Source of the DNA: Monosiga brevicollis MX1
Lineage: Eukaryota > Opisthokonta > Choanoflagellata > Craspedida > Salpingoecidae
Length of the DNA stretch: 36,666 bases
Direction of reading: 5' to 3'
NCBI RefSeq assembly: GCF_000002865.3
Contig: NW_001865061.1
Coordinates: 547,988 to 584,653, forward strand
Shown here: in pieces, positions 1 to 11,900 of the stretch
How the letters are laid out: each line of letters starts with the position of its first letter
Numbering within the stretch: position 1 is the first letter of the stretch
Position numbers and translations under genes: made by a program
Notes under the pieces: generated by a model
What the model saw: the letters and a program-made list of their open reading frames with translations, nothing else
Told to the model about the DNA's origin: nothing
Databases searched by the model: none

Positions 1-100
1 GCTGATCTTGCCCCCCAGTCCTGATCAAAACGTGACCTCAGCCCCTCGCTGGCCCGCCTAGTCCGCACAGACGCGCCCGCACACTCCTCGTCGCATCTAC
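1..100. other. Upstream flank of the RASSF gene
   Basis: GC-rich sequence before the first ATG at 101. No promoter element or other gene is recognised. Confidence 0.4.
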
Positions 101-2292
101 ATGATGAGCAGTAGCAAGCCCACGCCCCCGCGGCGCAATAAAAAGGGCAAGAAATACCTCACGGATGGTAGCTCATCCGAACCAGAGTCCAATCCCAGCA
201 GCACGGCCACATCTCCGCGCTCTCTCCGAAAATTGGTTCGAGGCACCACCACAGACCTGCGCAACACGGCCAGCCCCAAGAGCAGCCCCCTCCTCAAACG
301 CTTCAACCTCTTTTCCAACCGGAAAAAGTGCGGCCCGCACCATCCCAACTCCCGTTTTCACCCTCGTCTCGCCATCCCGCCCTCCCAATGCAACACGCCA
401 CCCTAATAATGCCCGTCGCTCCCGCTGCTTTAGAAAAGCTCCTGCTGCGCCGGGAACTAGCGAGCGCCCACCCTCGCGCTGGCGCCGGGCCAACAATAGC
501 AACACTTCGATTAAACCGCCCCCCGAACCCCCAAAGGTTGGTGGTCCACCCTGTTGTTGACACGCGAAGATTGCATCACATGACCAAAACCGCGGTGTTT
601 CGGCGCACTAGCGCGCAAACAGATTTGGACATCAACAAAAGCAACAACCCCAGTGCCACCCCCCCACCTTTCTCAGCCAACAAAACCGCGCTCTCCCTCA
701 CTTGCCCGCTTGCTCCGCGCCGCCGCAGACCCACGACTTTGAGCCCCACGATGTCAAGCTCCCAACTTGGTGTGACTATTGCGATGACCTCGTTTGGGGC
801 CTGTTCCGCCCTTGCGTCCAATGCAGCGTGTGCGGCTACACGGCCCACGGAACTTGCGTCGAACACGTCGACCTTCAATGCCACTCGCAATCCTCCCCAG
901 CACAATCCTCGGCCGGGTCCTCCTCGGCCAGCGCCCCTGGCGTGTTGACGCCGCAAGGCAGCGCTAATACCCTCACAGAAGCAGAACAGCCTTGCCCCAC
1001 CACAACCCCCACCAACACTGGCCCTGCTGTTCGGAACCCCCACATTAGTCGCCTCGAGCGTAGCATTGCCTCCGTTTCCTCCATCAGCTCCATCCTCAGC
1101 TCGCAAGACGAAGGTACCACCACCGAGCAGCAACGCGCGCACCCCAAAGCCTCGCAGCCCGACGTACAGGTGGGCGGCCATGGCCTCCTCTCCTATCTCT
1201 CCGCCGCTGACATCCGTGCCAAAATCAACGAATTCAACGCCACCGCCACCGATGAACAGCTAGAGCTTCTGGTACGACCCCTGCCGTCGTCATCATCTCT
1301 CCGTGACCTTGCCCAACCCCTCCCCGGCTTCTCCCCTTGCTCTTCCACTGCTCATTCAGTCCGCAACCCTGCTGGTACGCAGGATGAAGTGGGTGATGAC
1401 AAGAGCTTCAAGGGTTATATTCGCGTTACCCTCAACCTGACCCGCCCCATTCGTGTCTCGCGCGGAGACTTGAGCATCAGCATCTCACCCGAGAACACGG
1501 ACACAACGGGCAGCCCCGAAGCCAGTCTACCCTCCCCCGGAATAGGCCCGTCCCGCTTCTTTCGAACCGGTTCTGGCGGGGGCAGTGGCCCTTACACCCC
1601 GTCGAGCGCCGCCTTTGACGCCGATACCTCCTTCTTCTTGCCCAAAGAGGTTTCCAAGGGTCTGCATGTCACGAGTGCCACCACCTCGCAAGAAGTCATT
1701 TCAATCCTGCTCCGCAAGTTCAAGGTCGTCAGCAACCCTCGAAAGTTTGCCCTCTACGAAATGAACCTTCTCACCGGAGGTGGGTGCTGCCGCTTTTGCC
1801 ATTCCGCGTTGACTCGTGTCTTTCGCTCGCTGCCGTATACGATGACCTGCCTCGCCTTGCTCCGCTCCACCACCATTGGAACCGGCTCTGTGCAGAAAAA
1901 CGTCGTCTCCGACGATTCGAAGAACCCTTGGCCCTCAAACTCCTTTGGGGCGGCAAGAACCGCGATCTCATCCTCTCGCTCGAAGAGTACAACAAAGACC
2001 AACATTTTCGCTGGGAGGAGTTTACCGACACGGAGCTGCACAACTTTTTGCGGATCCTTGAAGAGGAAGAGCAGGCTGCCGTCTGCGTCGTACGTCGCAC
2101 CCGCGCACCCTGGTTGCAAACCGACCTGCGCTGCCCACTCTGAACTTGCTTGCCCTTCTCACTCGTGTCTCGCTGGTCGCCTCGTACCGCGACCCCAATG
2201 AGCAGGTGACGGCCAGCTACGATAAGCGCCGTGCCGAGTTACAACGCCAAATCAGCATGTTACAAGGGCCTGCCCCACCTCTTTCATCCTAA
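101..2292 (+). CDS. RASSF1/5-type Ras-association protein (C1-RA-SARAH)
   Basis: Proposed exons are 101-327, 677-1271, 1383-1779, 1896-2089 and 2206-2292, giving 499 residues with phase-consistent GT-AG junctions. The basic, Ser-rich N-terminus is followed at about residue 90 by a perfect C1 zinc finger, H-x12-C-x2-C-x13-C-x2-C-x4-H-x2-C-x7-C, starting near 732. A YLSAADIRAKINEFNA segment precedes the Ras-association domain, which starts at FKGYIRVTLNLTRP, runs through FFLPKEVSKGLHV and SNPRKFALYE, crosses the third intron and ends at ELHNFLRILEEEEQ. The last two exons supply a short SARAH-like helix (ASYDKRRAELQRQI). RASSF proteins of this layout bind Ras-type GTPases and pair with Hippo/MST kinases through SARAH. 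Domain identity is certain. The first intron (328-676) and the SARAH end are the least certain parts of the model. The second intron (1272-1382) is 111 nt and stop-free, so its retention would keep the frame. Confidence 0.9.
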
Positions 2293-3084
<792 letters not shown>

Positions 3085-5689
3085 CTATGGCTTTGAGACA
3101 GAGGCCAATTGTGCCAAGGCATCCCAGGCGTCGCTTTCCGCTTCCACTTGGGCTGCGTCGGCCTGCAGTCGCGCTTGGTCAGCCAAGTCCAGCGCCGTAT
3201 GATCCAGACTGGATGCTACGGGCTGGGCGTCCACGTATAAGCCGCTGCTGCGATCCACCCCCTCATACGTGGGGTTGTTCCGGGCACTCCGAGGAACCGG
3301 TTTGACATCGAGATAGCCCGGTGCCCCCTGTGGACCGGGCTTCACATCCAGATAGCCCGTTGCTTGACTTCGCGGCTGTACATCGAAATACGCTCGCTGC
3401 CACCGGCGCTGCTAGTGCCGCGTCGCTGACAGCATCCAAATCAAGCACATCCAGGTCCTCTCCGTCACCGCTGGTCGTTCCTCGCCGTGACACATCAGCG
3501 ACTCGAACGGCACCCAGCATATCTGAAAATGTCACGACCTCAGGCAATGGCACAATCTCAAGGAGGTGGGGCGACTCTCGCCCCTTATACGTCGGCAAAA
3601 CCGCCGTCCGTATTTTCTGTGCTAGCTCTTGCGCCTACACCACACATCACAGCAAACTTCAAAGTAAGAGAGCACAGCCAAGCCAAGATCGACCAGGCAA
3701 GTCATCGATTCGCGCGTCCAAGCATGCCAGTCGACAACAGGCGGTGTCGCGTATACCTTTGAAGCGCTGACGGCTTGAATCACAAGGCAAGTGAATCCCG
3801 TATCGCTGCACAGGTCAGTCTCCCGCCTGGCTATCACGGCCACGTCATCATTGCGAAAATGTACGCCCACCACGGTGCGAAGATCCATGGTATCCACCTA
3901 CCCAGCATACAAACGAATTCAGAGGCGCTTCGTGAGCGGGATCCACACCGGTTCCTTCGGGGTGTGTGTTTTTGGTTTCATTCCACATGTCAATCCTTTC
4001 CAAGCCTAGCCAGAATGCCCGCTTCTGGCCTGCGTCACATGAATGCAAACCTCATGAAAGTCATTGGCATTCTTGAGAACGAGCCGCCCCTGCGGTACGA
4101 TCATGCAGTAGACGGGCTCCAAATCGAGATATTTGCCCTGGTAACAAGCTGCACGGAGCTGGTCCATGGCGTTTTCGATGAGATGCCGACCCAGAGAATG
4201 AAGGTCAACGTCTAGCCATCGGCCAATAAGCGCAGACCGCATAAGCAGGCGAGGTGATGAGATAAAATCAGGCGCCAACCTTCTCAGTACGTGTCAGGTT
4301 TGATTCAAACTCACCGTCCACGAATGCGCGCCCCAGGTGGTACGCCGTGACACTGGTGTCCAAATCCTCGTGGAAGTGGTCACGTGAACGCTCAGGTTGG
4401 TCCAGGTCCCATACGGCCTCATCATTGTGGGGCACTTGCATGTGTGTGGCGGTGGCTTCCTCAAAACTGGGTGGAGTGTGATATGCCGGCAAAGCCTCTT
4501 GACTCGGTCGCCGTTGCTCCGGCTGAGCTGTGGCACAAGGTGCGGCTACTTCAGTTGGATCCTCGGGCATAGCGTCTGCCCAGTTCTCCGTCTGATGGGC
4601 CACGTTGACAGCGTGCTTGGCAACGGCTTGCTGCAGCTGCAGGGCTGACTCGGGGCTCTGGCATTGCAGATGATGGACCTCCAGCAAGTCGGGCATGTTT
4701 TCATCCTGCTGACTAAGCGCCAGCAAGGTTCCCCGAGCTTGACAATCAAAAACCAACGCCGGGTTCAGGCGCCAATCCTGGGTTGGTCAGCCAAGCATGC
4801 CCAGGAACAAAGTGAGATGGGCGCGATTAGAAGATACTTGGCAAATCAGTCACCCCTGGGGCATTCGCGCCCGCGGATACATAAACGAACATACCGGCTG
4901 TGACGTGTCTGTTGGCTGCAGCAGGAAGCGAGATGGTCCGATCCGGACTACCAGCTCCAAGTTGGTTCTGCCTGGATGGGGCAAAGCAAACACGTCTTCG
5001 CCCTCAAAGTGGCTGTCTATCGCGTCTACGCAAGGACCCATAGTTATGAAGGTGAGCGAGCGTGCCTCAAAAACCCCCGAAACACGTCTACAACATAAAA
5101 CTGCATTTCAGATGGCTTACCGATGAGAAGATGACGCGCACTAAAGACCGTATCATTGCTTTCCAGCAGTTGCACCTCGGTATACACTGTCTCTGCTCGG
5201 GCCACGGGGGTCCCAAAATCGAACGTAGACGGTCCCATGTCTCGCAGAACGGCGTAGTGTGACGCGTCGGTGTCCTTTGCCGAAGGTGGCGCATCAGTCA
5301 AAACCGTCTGGGTTTCCAGGCGGTCAGACTGGGAGCTGGACAGCATCACAGCCGGCTCGTCGAGGGACAGCGTATTGATGCGGAGTCGGTGGGTGGCGTT
5401 ATTCAGAGCACTCGACAGCTTCAAGATGCCTCGCCGCACCTCGTCGTCCGACGCATGTCCCCAGGCAGATGAATTGGCAGCCGCCGCCTCCGCTTGCGAG
5501 AAGGTCGTCTCCACATTTTGATGCACTTCCACAGGTGGCACAATCGTGCTGAAGGTGGTGATGGTGCTCAAGCCGCGCGAGTTGAGCAGGTCGTCAGCCT
5601 CATCCGTCTCAGCCACTGGGTTGTCCCTGTCCACCGGGCTGCCAAAGGTCGAGCGCAGCGAAATTGTGGGCAAGCGATGCACCTCCGCA
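3085..5689 (-). CDS. PTB-domain protein with YxDV/NPxY tyrosine-motif tail
   Basis: Minus-strand exons by splice logic: about 5689-5121, 5025-4895, 4777-4315, 4211-4051, 3897-3757, 3616-3469 and 3392-3085, about 640 residues. Phases agree throughout. The start codon is not identified and the 5' exon may begin further upstream. Two PTB/PID-like folds are visible. One spans exons 2-3 and ends in HHLQCQSPESALQLQQAV, like the closing strand and helix of PTB domains. The other starts YHLGRAFVDD and continues SLGRHLIENAMDQLR, RLVLKN and FTCLVIQAVSASK. The C-terminal tail carries YFDV, YLDV, YLDV, NPTY and YVDA, spaced 10-16 residues apart, typical of SH2/PTB docking sites. Exon 1 is acidic and Ser/Thr-rich without a known domain. 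Likely role: cytoplasmic phosphotyrosine adaptor. The last intron (3468-3393) is the least certain junction, and the second acceptor could be 5016 instead of 5025. Confidence 0.7.
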
Positions 5690-5940
5690 CTATAACACCC
5701 ATGCACCAACACCAAATGAGTATGCTATCTGTGTATCCATATGATACGAATGTCTTTCAACAGCGACAACAACAACAGCAACAACAACAACAACAGCAAC
5801 AACGACACAGACAACAAAAAACTCGTCATGATGCACTGATTACGCCGCCCCAGCCAGGAAGGGCAGGCGGGCCCACAAGCAGTACAAATAAAGCGGCACA
5901 AGATGCCCACACGAAAGCATACGAAAGGACCGAGAACCTA
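5690..5940. other. Spacer between giant gene stop and PTB gene
   Basis: Only about 250 bp separate the stop of the giant gene (5941) from the first supported exon of the PTB gene. The spacer holds a CAA/CAG-rich repeat. On the minus strand one frame from an ATG at about 5829 reads MTSFLLSVS followed by a run of leucines, a signal-anchor-like stretch, then stops at 5725. No splice junction joins it to the PTB exon in frame, so it is not called a gene. Confidence 0.5.
5761..5818. repeat. (CAA/CAG)n trinucleotide repeat
   Basis: Imperfect CAA/CAG repeat, about 55 bp. It reads polyglutamine on the plus strand in one frame and polyleucine on the minus strand. Confidence 0.95.
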
Positions 5941-8900
5941 CTAGTCGGTCGTCGCGATGGTAGCCTTGCGCCGGCGACGCTTTCGATAGACGACCAGCGC
6001 AACACAGAGCACGAGAACCGCACTGGCAACCGCCAGGATGATGGCCAGCATCTGTTTACTGGCGCCACTGTCAGCCTGACTGTTTCCCTGCCTTGCACCC
6101 ACGGTGGTGCTTGCCTGCATTGTGGTCGGTGCCGGGGTTGTGGATGACGGTTTGAAAGCCGTCTGGGTCTCGCCTAGAACTTCCAATTGAAGGGCCCCGG
6201 CTTCAACGTAGATGTCAAAAAGGTCCGCCGTGCGTTTCCGTGAAAAGCTTAGCAAGACCCCGATGCTTCCAGCAAAAAAGTGCACGCTATAAACGTCATG
6301 GCCGGGCACGTAGTCAAAGTCACCTTCACGCAAAAGCTGGTCCAATTGCGCCCTCATGCCCGCCAGGGCAGAAGCGTTGCGCGCCAGCGCGGCATAATCA
6401 CCCGCCAATAAGAAGCTGACATTATACTCGCGAGGTTGCAAAGCACACGCCTCGCGCAAAGCCTGGCCAGTGTACGTAGCCAGCGGGCGAAACTCCACTG
6501 AAACTCCACTAAAGTTGGTTCGAGCCAGTGCCACCGCTTTGAGAGGTGAAAAGCAAACCGTCGTGCACGCGCTCGCGGGGTAAGGCGCCAGACACTGTGC
6601 CTCGCAATGATCGCGAATGCCAACCATGATGCGCTTCTGGTTGTATCGAGTCTCATCATCCACAAACACGGCCTGCACCAACCCGAGGCCAATGGTTCCG
6701 AGGCTTTGAACGGCGTCGACCTCCACGGTGAAGGACGACACAAAGTTGCGGCCGTTGGCGCTGTCAGCCCGCAAGTATACGGCCCCATCCGTCGCCACTC
6801 GAACCGTCTCTGAGCTCGCGCCCTCATGGCTGGCATTCTCGGCATCTGGCGCGATAAGACCAGCCTCGCCGAGTACGAGGTGGTGCAATTCAAAGTCACC
6901 GTTGAGCGGCAGTGCCAAGTTACCCGCGGCTAGGGCTGTGCTGGCAATCGTGAATTCGCAACGCAACTGGTCAGCACTTAGTTGGCCGCCCACAATCTCG
7001 GGCACAGTCACAAATTGTTGTGCGCCCACCACCACATCGATCATCATGGAAACATCATTCTCGTCGAGCACCGGCACGAGATCCAATTCAAGCCGCAAAG
7101 CTTCCTCGGCTGTCATCAAGGTGGCTGGATCCACCTGCTGCTGCAAAGCCATGGCAAGCCGCGTAACCGCAGCCCCGGCATCGTTGACATTAAAGCACCC
7201 ATCTTGATTGAAGTCGCCCAAAAGGTGCGCGTCCGGATCCCCACACGAAGAACGTGCAGCGCGACCTAGGTCTACCAGAGGTTTCGACCGGCGTCGACGA
7301 CTGTCGTTTGCTGCAGCATTGATTTGCACGATCATTGTGGCTGCGATGGAGTCTCGGTTGTTGTAGGTGCCAATCGGCTCCTGGGCTGTGCTCCCATCCG
7401 AGGTCGCCAGCGTAAATAGCGTGACCACGCGTGCCACGACATCAAGCAGTGCTGGTTCTGCCGTCCCAGCCGCACAAACGAGGCGAGCAAACTCCACCAC
7501 CGAAGCGGTACCGCCCGAGCCTACGCCGGCAATTCGAACCGTATGCTCTGCGCGGTTGATCAAACTGCTAAAATAGCCCGTCCAACCATGGCCGGGTAGA
7601 ACCTCAGAGCACATCAGCAGATTGGCATCAAAGGTCAAGATGACATCGATCGGTCCGAGTGGGGCTCCACCTGTGTTGACGCGCAAGGGAATTTCAACGT
7701 TGCCCGCGCTGTATTGCAGGTGCAGGGGAAGGCCAACTGGGCTGCCCAAGTCGATGTCCCCGACCTCTGGCGCCAGATTGCAAGCGAATGTGGCCGCGTA
7801 AATGGGTTCTGTCAAGTTCCCGGCCGCAAACACGCGCAACGTGTGCCATTGCGCCCCGTTGGCTTGAAGCACGACGGAGCCCAGGGCCTCGTCCACGGAC
7901 GCCGCACCATCACCCTCAATCGTAAAGGCTACAACATCTGATAAGGCCGGCCCCGCGCTGCCCCCAAAGTTTGGATAGAGGCGGGCGTCAGAAAACAATA
8001 AATCAAAGGTCGGCTGTGTAATCGTGCCAACCACCCCGGTCATCGTAGACGGGAAGGACCAAGCAGACACAGCGACCGCGTGCACCATGTCTGCGCTCAC
8101 CGCAATGGCCATGCTGACATTGATGCGTGCATCCAGCGACGCTCGAACGTAAGCTGTAGTCAGCGGGCTTGAGGCAGAGGCCCGCCGAACAATTTGCGCA
8201 TCCAGCGCCACGCTCGGATCGAGCAGTGCGCCTCCCTGTGCATCAACCACGCTAAAGAGCAACAGGGGGTCCGCATCTACAACAATCTCGGCCTGATTGC
8301 TGAGAATCAGCGTAGTGTGGACCTCTGCTGCCTGCCAATGCGGCGAGGCTCCATATCGATGTAGCACATCAACTGGTTGACGACCCGCAAAGGCTGGATA
8401 AGGCAGAAACTGGAGCGTGAGGTGCTCGCTGCGAACGATGCGCACGGTGGCTGAGGCTGTGACGTTGACGTGCATGAAGCTGAGCGTTAGGTTGACCTCG
8501 CCTGTGTACCCGTGTACATTTGCCAGCACTTGAAGCAGCCCATCCACGCGCTCAATGCGAACGAGTGACGCGTTGCTTGATGTTACTTGAGCCCGAGGAT
8601 CCATCGTCATATCCTGATTATAAGTGGGAAAGTGCAAGGTGATACCAAGCACTCCCTCTGTGGCCAGTGGGCCACTGTTGAGCCGTGCAACCACGTCGCC
8701 AACAACCGCAAGCACGGCTGGTGCAGACAGGCTTGCTCGGTCCGGATCTGGTAGGCGTACGTCGACCAAGGCTGGCGCAACCGTGGCAAGCGTGCGGTTG
8801 CAGACGGGGGGCTGCCACGTCACGGCCAGCACGTCTGCATCCGCTGCCGCGCTGCTGGAATTGCGGGCCTCAAGAAACCACTCGTTATTGTGAAACACAC

Positions 8901-11900
8901 GAATTAACGCCGGGTTGAGGGATGACACGACAATCCCGTCGTCTCCGTCGAGTCGCTGCTCGGTGTTATCACTAAAACGAGCCCGAGTGCGTATCACGGC
9001 CACCTCACCCTCCTGTGTCAGCGTGGCCGTGGTGTGCGCCACCAGCACGGGCGAGGTATCTGCAGTGCACTCGCCCACGACGTCCACGGTAGCAGCCGCC
9101 AGCACTTGGACCGAAAAAGCATCGATATGCACATCCGAATCACTGACCGATAGAGCCACATCCACTGCCGAGGCAGAAATGCTGGTGTCCGGCTGCACGC
9201 GCAGCAGAGTCTGGCCTGAACGCAAGCCCCGCACTACATATCGTCCGTGCACCAAACCCACCGAGGCCACGGCAGGCTCAAGAACAGTTGGTTGGGGCAC
9301 GAGATGCGTAACATCCACCGCTTTTCCATTAATCGTGGCCCAGGCACGCACAATACTGGATTGGTACAAGCCGCTGCAGCCGTCTATACGGTTGAGAATT
9401 GCGTCGTCCAACACCAGTCGGAGCGTGCCTGGAGCGGGGCCCAACACGCGCAGCGTGCGCTGAGCCATCAAGGTGCCCAGCGTGGCTTGCACCTGCACCC
9501 CCGTGGCTACGGTGTTGGCAGTTGTAGCCACACTGCAATCAGCCATCACCAATATGCCGGTCGTGTTGGCTGAGCACGTGGAGCTGGAGGAGGCCGCAAA
9601 GACGGTGCCATCGGCCCGGTAGGCCTGCACTGTGGCTAGTGCCGTAGCCGGTGCAGCGGCATCAAGAGCAGCGGTGTTCAGCACTTGATCTCGATCAAAT
9701 GCCAAATGCAAGGATCGAAAAGCGCGCGTCTCCACGATAATCGGGCCCACTTGCCGATCCTGTCCTCGCCAATGGAAGAGTGCGCGTCCTTCTAGTTGAA
9801 CCGGGTTGGCATTGGCGAGCGTTATGCTGCCTGTGTCAAAATGCACAAAGGCATGACCTGCGCTCGGACCAGCAGTGATGGTAAGGGTGCACAGCCTGAT
9901 GGGGGAGGGTAGCCGGTCCTCGTTCAGACCAGAACGGTCTGCCAGCGTAGCCACAACTGCTTGCGCCTGTCCATCCCCAGCAACCTCGCCAAACCAAGTG
10001 GCCGCGTCGAGGGTTAAGGCCATATCAACGAGGGTGTCAGCCTCGAACCGCAATGAAAATGCTCGCACCATCATAGGAGGATGAATCATGACGTCAATGA
10101 CAGCCACATCTCCAGTAAAGAGTGGTGCATCGCGCATGCGCAACGACACGAAGCCTTCTGGTGCCGGAGCGACTGTGGGCTGCTGCAGGACGGTGAGGGT
10201 GGTCGGGACAGTGAACGGCGGCAGCGTGTCTACCGAGGCCATGACCACGAGCTCACGCTCACTGGTGAACCAGGATGCAGGGATCTGGAAGGCTACCTTG
10301 CACAAGCCTAAGGAGCTAGCCGTCACGGTGCAGGCAGCACTGGTGCTGAGCGAGGGACCCCCCGTTGTCGTTGACGCCGTAATGGTTACCAGCGTCGAGG
10401 CGACGTGAGCTTCGTCACGGGCGCCGCGCACCTCGACGGCTAGCGAAACAGTGGCCGCATCGTGATATACCATTGGGTTGCTGAGCAGGATGGCGCGAAC
10501 GGAGGCGGCTGGGACGCGTTGGTCGCAGGCCACGCTTGCGCTGGCTCCCAGCTGCCCAGGCAAGTTGGTGGTAAAGGAGGCGGTACCACCAGCTGGCAAA
10601 GTAGCACCAAGGTGCACCAGCTCGACTCGCTCAAACTGTTCGGTAAGGTTATAAGATACAGCTCGAATAAGGCCGGCGGGCCCATGGTCCACTGCGGTCA
10701 AGCCCAGGTCAAGGGCGCCCGGAGCCAGGGGCGTGACTGGAGTAGGAACAGTGGTAGAGGGCATCGACGTGGGTAAAGCCGTCGTGGTGGGAGATGATGA
10801 TGTGGTCACAGGCACAGTGGTGGAAGAGGCAGTCTGTGAGGAAGAAGAGGATGAAGTGGAAGTGGACCCGGTGGTGGACCCGGTGGCGGACCTGGTGGAT
10901 GTTGTGGTCAGCAGCGTATCAGTAGGCATCACGGTGGTCGAAGTGATTGTGGAGGATGGGTTTGTCAACGTGCTGCTGGGACAGGTAGTCTCCTCGAGCG
11001 TTATAATATGCAGCGGTGAGTAGCCGTTGGCTCGATACAGCGGCAACGCTGGTGTGCCTGCACGCAGAGTTAAAAAGTTGGCCGTAGCATCCAGAACACC
11101 GTATTGGTAGGGTGTATCAATCACGTTTGTGATCAAACCGCCCGTGAGACGATCGACAAAGGTTTCGCCCTGTGCATTGGTCGTGCCGTGTAATACGGAG
11201 AGACCGACTGGGCCGTCCAGTGACCCCGTTCCGCGCACCTCGTATCGTCCCGCGCCAACGAAAGAAGCCTGCAAAAGTCCACCATTGAAGCCATCGCCCT
11301 TACTAAAGTTGACACGAAGCCCCGTCGTCACGTCAAGGGCTGCAAACTGGGAGGGGGCGAAGCTGCCTTCAAGGTCAAAATAAATGAGGGCGTCGTCGGG
11401 GGCCCTGACCACGTCATTCAAGCCACGATCCATGGCCAGAAGCTCGGCCCGAATTACCCAGCTACAACCTGCGTCCTCGGGCACGGCCCCTGCCGGAATA
11501 AAGGTGAGGTTGTCTATGAAATACAAATTTCCCAATTGAAGTTTATTGAGGTGGTTGTTGTCTTGGCCGTTGATGATACCATTTCCGTCGGCATCCATAG
11601 CGGCCGCAAGGGCGGCTGGAATATTTGCAGGGACACCACGGGCCAAGAGCTGCAGGTGGCACTGTACATCCCCGACATCAAATGCGCAGTCCCCGTCTAT
11701 ATCTCCGGGTTGGCGCTCAGTGGGGCAAGGCGTGGAGGGCCAAGCGAAGCTGCAGTTGGCAGCAAGCCTGGGCACCGCACGGCGCTCACGGGGCCGCGGC
11801 TGTCCCAGGGGCCGTGTCACGGGAGCCGTTGGCGCACCAAGGAGGCGCCGGCGTCGCCGATCAGCAGCCTCATGCACTTGCACAGACACGGCCCCTGCCA

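Noticed and set aside
165-948. Alternative frames over the RASSF first intron
   Set aside because: Pro/Ala/Arg-rich frames typical of GC-rich noncoding DNA. The 101-327 plus 677 model keeps phase and joins the C1 exon.
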